64,000 nucleotides of DNA from an uncultured Lachnospiraceae bacterium (GTDB taxonomy: Bacteria; Bacillota; Clostridia; Lachnospirales; Lachnospiraceae), in the NCBI GenBank assembly GCA_934351925.1, contig CAKRJT010000013.1, forward strand, positions 12,501 through 76,500. The letters run 5' to 3'. A program made the translations under genes and the position numbers. The notes under the pieces were generated by a model that was not told the origin of the DNA, did not search any database, and saw only the letters and a program-made list of their open reading frames with translations. Positions 62,890-64,000 of the stretch are shown here, in pieces; the stretch's first letter is position 1; the number at the start of each line of letters is the position of its first letter.

Positions 62890-63944
62890 AAATGAATAGC
62901 TTTTTTACCCGCACACGGCTTCTGTGCAAGCACATTATCAAGATGCCCGTCATCGGCATACTGCTGCTTCTCATTCCCGCAGTCACGCTGGTTTTCCGTT
63001 TTCTGCCCGAGCACGCAGCCTCCTCCGGTCTCACCGTCGGCATATATTTTGAAAATAACGACGATGAGCTTACAGACCGCGTAAAAGCTCTCCTGCTGTC
63101 CTCAGAGGGAAAAGCCCTCGACTTTGCCGAATACGACGATCGCGGACTTATGGAGAACGACGTTATCCGCGGCAGGCTCGAGTGCGGTTATATATTCAGT
63201 AATTCCTTCAGCGAGGCTCTCGCAGGCGGCAGATACAAAAATTCCGTCGAAGTCATCAAATCGCCCTCGACAATGATGCTCAGCGCTGCAAACGAGATTG
63301 TATTCGCCGCAGTCGTAAGGCTGTCAGGCTATGAGACTCTTGACGACTATATCCACATCGAAGGACTCGACGGGGAGACCACAGCCCGGCTTGGAGAGTA
63401 TATGTATCAGTCGTATGAGGCATACTGCGCCGGCGGTGAAACTTTCCATCTGGATATCCGCACCGCAAACAACCTTTCGCTCAACGGCGATACCTCCGAT
63501 GCCGCGACCGTGACCTTCCCTCTTCGCGGACTGCTGTCCATACTCATTATGCTCGCCGCCCTCAGTGGAAGCATCGCATGGCTCTCGGACAGGGAAAACG
63601 GCATCTTCGCGCCAAGACCGCGCTCGTTTGTTGTGCTCAGTTTCATACTCTACCCGTTGCTGCCCGCCGTGCTGTTCACGCTCTGCACCGAACTCGCGCT
63701 CGCACTAAACGGCAGCGCATATTCCCCGCTCACGGAGTTTATGTATTCCGTAAGATACATTTTTCTTGTGACAGCCTTCTCGTGCGCGTGCTGTCTTTTA
63801 AAAAGAAGCCGCCGTGTCATTCCACTCGTCCCGGTACTTCTGCTCGGCAGCCTTATCTTCTGTCCGATATTCATGAATATAGAGAACTTTTTTCCTGTAT
63901 TCAGATTTATAAGCCGCCTTTTTATACCAAGATATTTTCTCTAA
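62886..63944 (+). CDS. ABC-2 type permease 2
   Basis: A 352-residue partner of the preceding permease with the same layout: N-terminal helix (VIGILLLLIPAVTLVFRFL), outside domain with a GYIFSNSFSEALAGG segment like the VYIPEGF piece of permease 1, and C-terminal helices. ATG at 62886 overlaps the previous TGA and has GGAGAGCC upstream. The two permeases probably form a heterodimer. The last 56 bp of the window show no gene. Confidence 0.83.
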   Translation: MKMNSFFTRTRLLCKHIIKMPVIGILLLLIPAVTLVFRFLPEHAASSGLTVGIYFENNDDELTDRVKALLLSSEGKALDFAEYDDRGLMENDVIRGRLECGYIFSNSFSEALAGGRYKNSVEVIKSPSTMMLSAANEIVFAAVVRLSGYETLDDYIHIEGLDGETTARLGEYMYQSYEAYCAGGETFHLDIRTANNLSLNGDTSDAATVTFPLRGLLSILIMLAALSGSIAWLSDRENGIFAPRPRSFVVLSFILYPLLPAVLFTLCTELALALNGSAYSPLTEFMYSVRYIFLVTAFSCACCLLKRSRRVIPLVPVLLLGSLIFCPIFMNIENFFPVFRFISRLFIPRYFL

Positions 63945-64000
63945 AAATTCTTCTTTGCAGCCTTTTTTCACCCGCGGCAGGCCGCCAAAGAGTTAAAAAA

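Noticed and set aside
1..64000. tRNA or rRNA genes
   Set aside because: No cloverleaf with CCA-adjacent stems or rRNA signature was recognised by reading; a dedicated scan was not possible.

Overview
This window looks like a chromosomal segment from a gut Firmicute of the family Lachnospiraceae (a Roseburia/Agathobacter/Lachnospira/Butyrivibrio-type organism; the genus cannot be fixed from the sequence alone). The reasons are strong AGGAGG ribosome sites, a zinc-type ribosomal protein L31, the rho - rpmE - DUF1385 - prmC - prfA and tig - clpP - clpX - lon - engB gene orders, sugar ABC importers that lack their own ATPase, and lipoprotein-type glycosidases. No tRNA, rRNA or CRISPR array was seen.

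Region 1 (about 0.2-20.5 kb, minus strand) is a long arabinan/arabino-oligosaccharide utilisation locus read from 20.5 kb downward: GH51 arabinofuranosidase, a giant 992-residue binding protein, two permeases, an NHL-TPR-Yip1 membrane protein, a DUF5696 protein, a second permease pair, a second binding protein, a surface lipoprotein with tandem duplicated modules, an intracellular GH43 arabinofuranosidase and a secreted GH43 endo-arabinanase. Gene gaps around the extracellular components carry strong hairpins. A divergent ArsR-type regulator (20.9 kb) with a large C-terminal domain is the likely local switch. It is followed by a striking gene (21.9-25.0 kb) that joins a HelD-type RNA-polymerase-recycling helicase to a domain resembling the N-terminal beta-sandwich of GH31 glycosidases without the catalytic barrel.

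Region 2 (25.1-29.2 kb) is a compact accessory island: two paralogous membrane-anchored alpha/beta hydrolases, each preceded by an unannotated 38-44 residue membrane microprotein, diverging from a TetR regulator and a patatin-like lipase. The two divergent promoters share one palindromic operator. A decayed serine-recombinase C-terminus at its edge suggests arrival by a mobile element.

Region 3 (29.2-46.6 kb) holds an FtsX-type exporter, an amino-acid importer whose binding protein appears circularly permuted, oleate hydratase with DUF308 and TetR genes, a hypB pseudogene, a DUF2798 gene behind an attenuator-like leader, a GNAT gene flanked by two inverted copies of a roughly 300-bp palindromic repeat with covarying inner hairpins, a cysteine hydrolase, two MATE exporters and a KdpDE-like two-component system. 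A second palindromic repeat family has members at 6.0 and 35.6 kb.

Region 4 (46.7-60.8 kb) is conserved housekeeping: prfA, prmC, DUF1385, rpmE, rho, malic enzyme, a YhcC-type radical SAM protein, DUF4364, engB, lon, clpX, clpP and tig. Region 5 (61-63.9 kb) is a three-gene ABC-2-type exporter.
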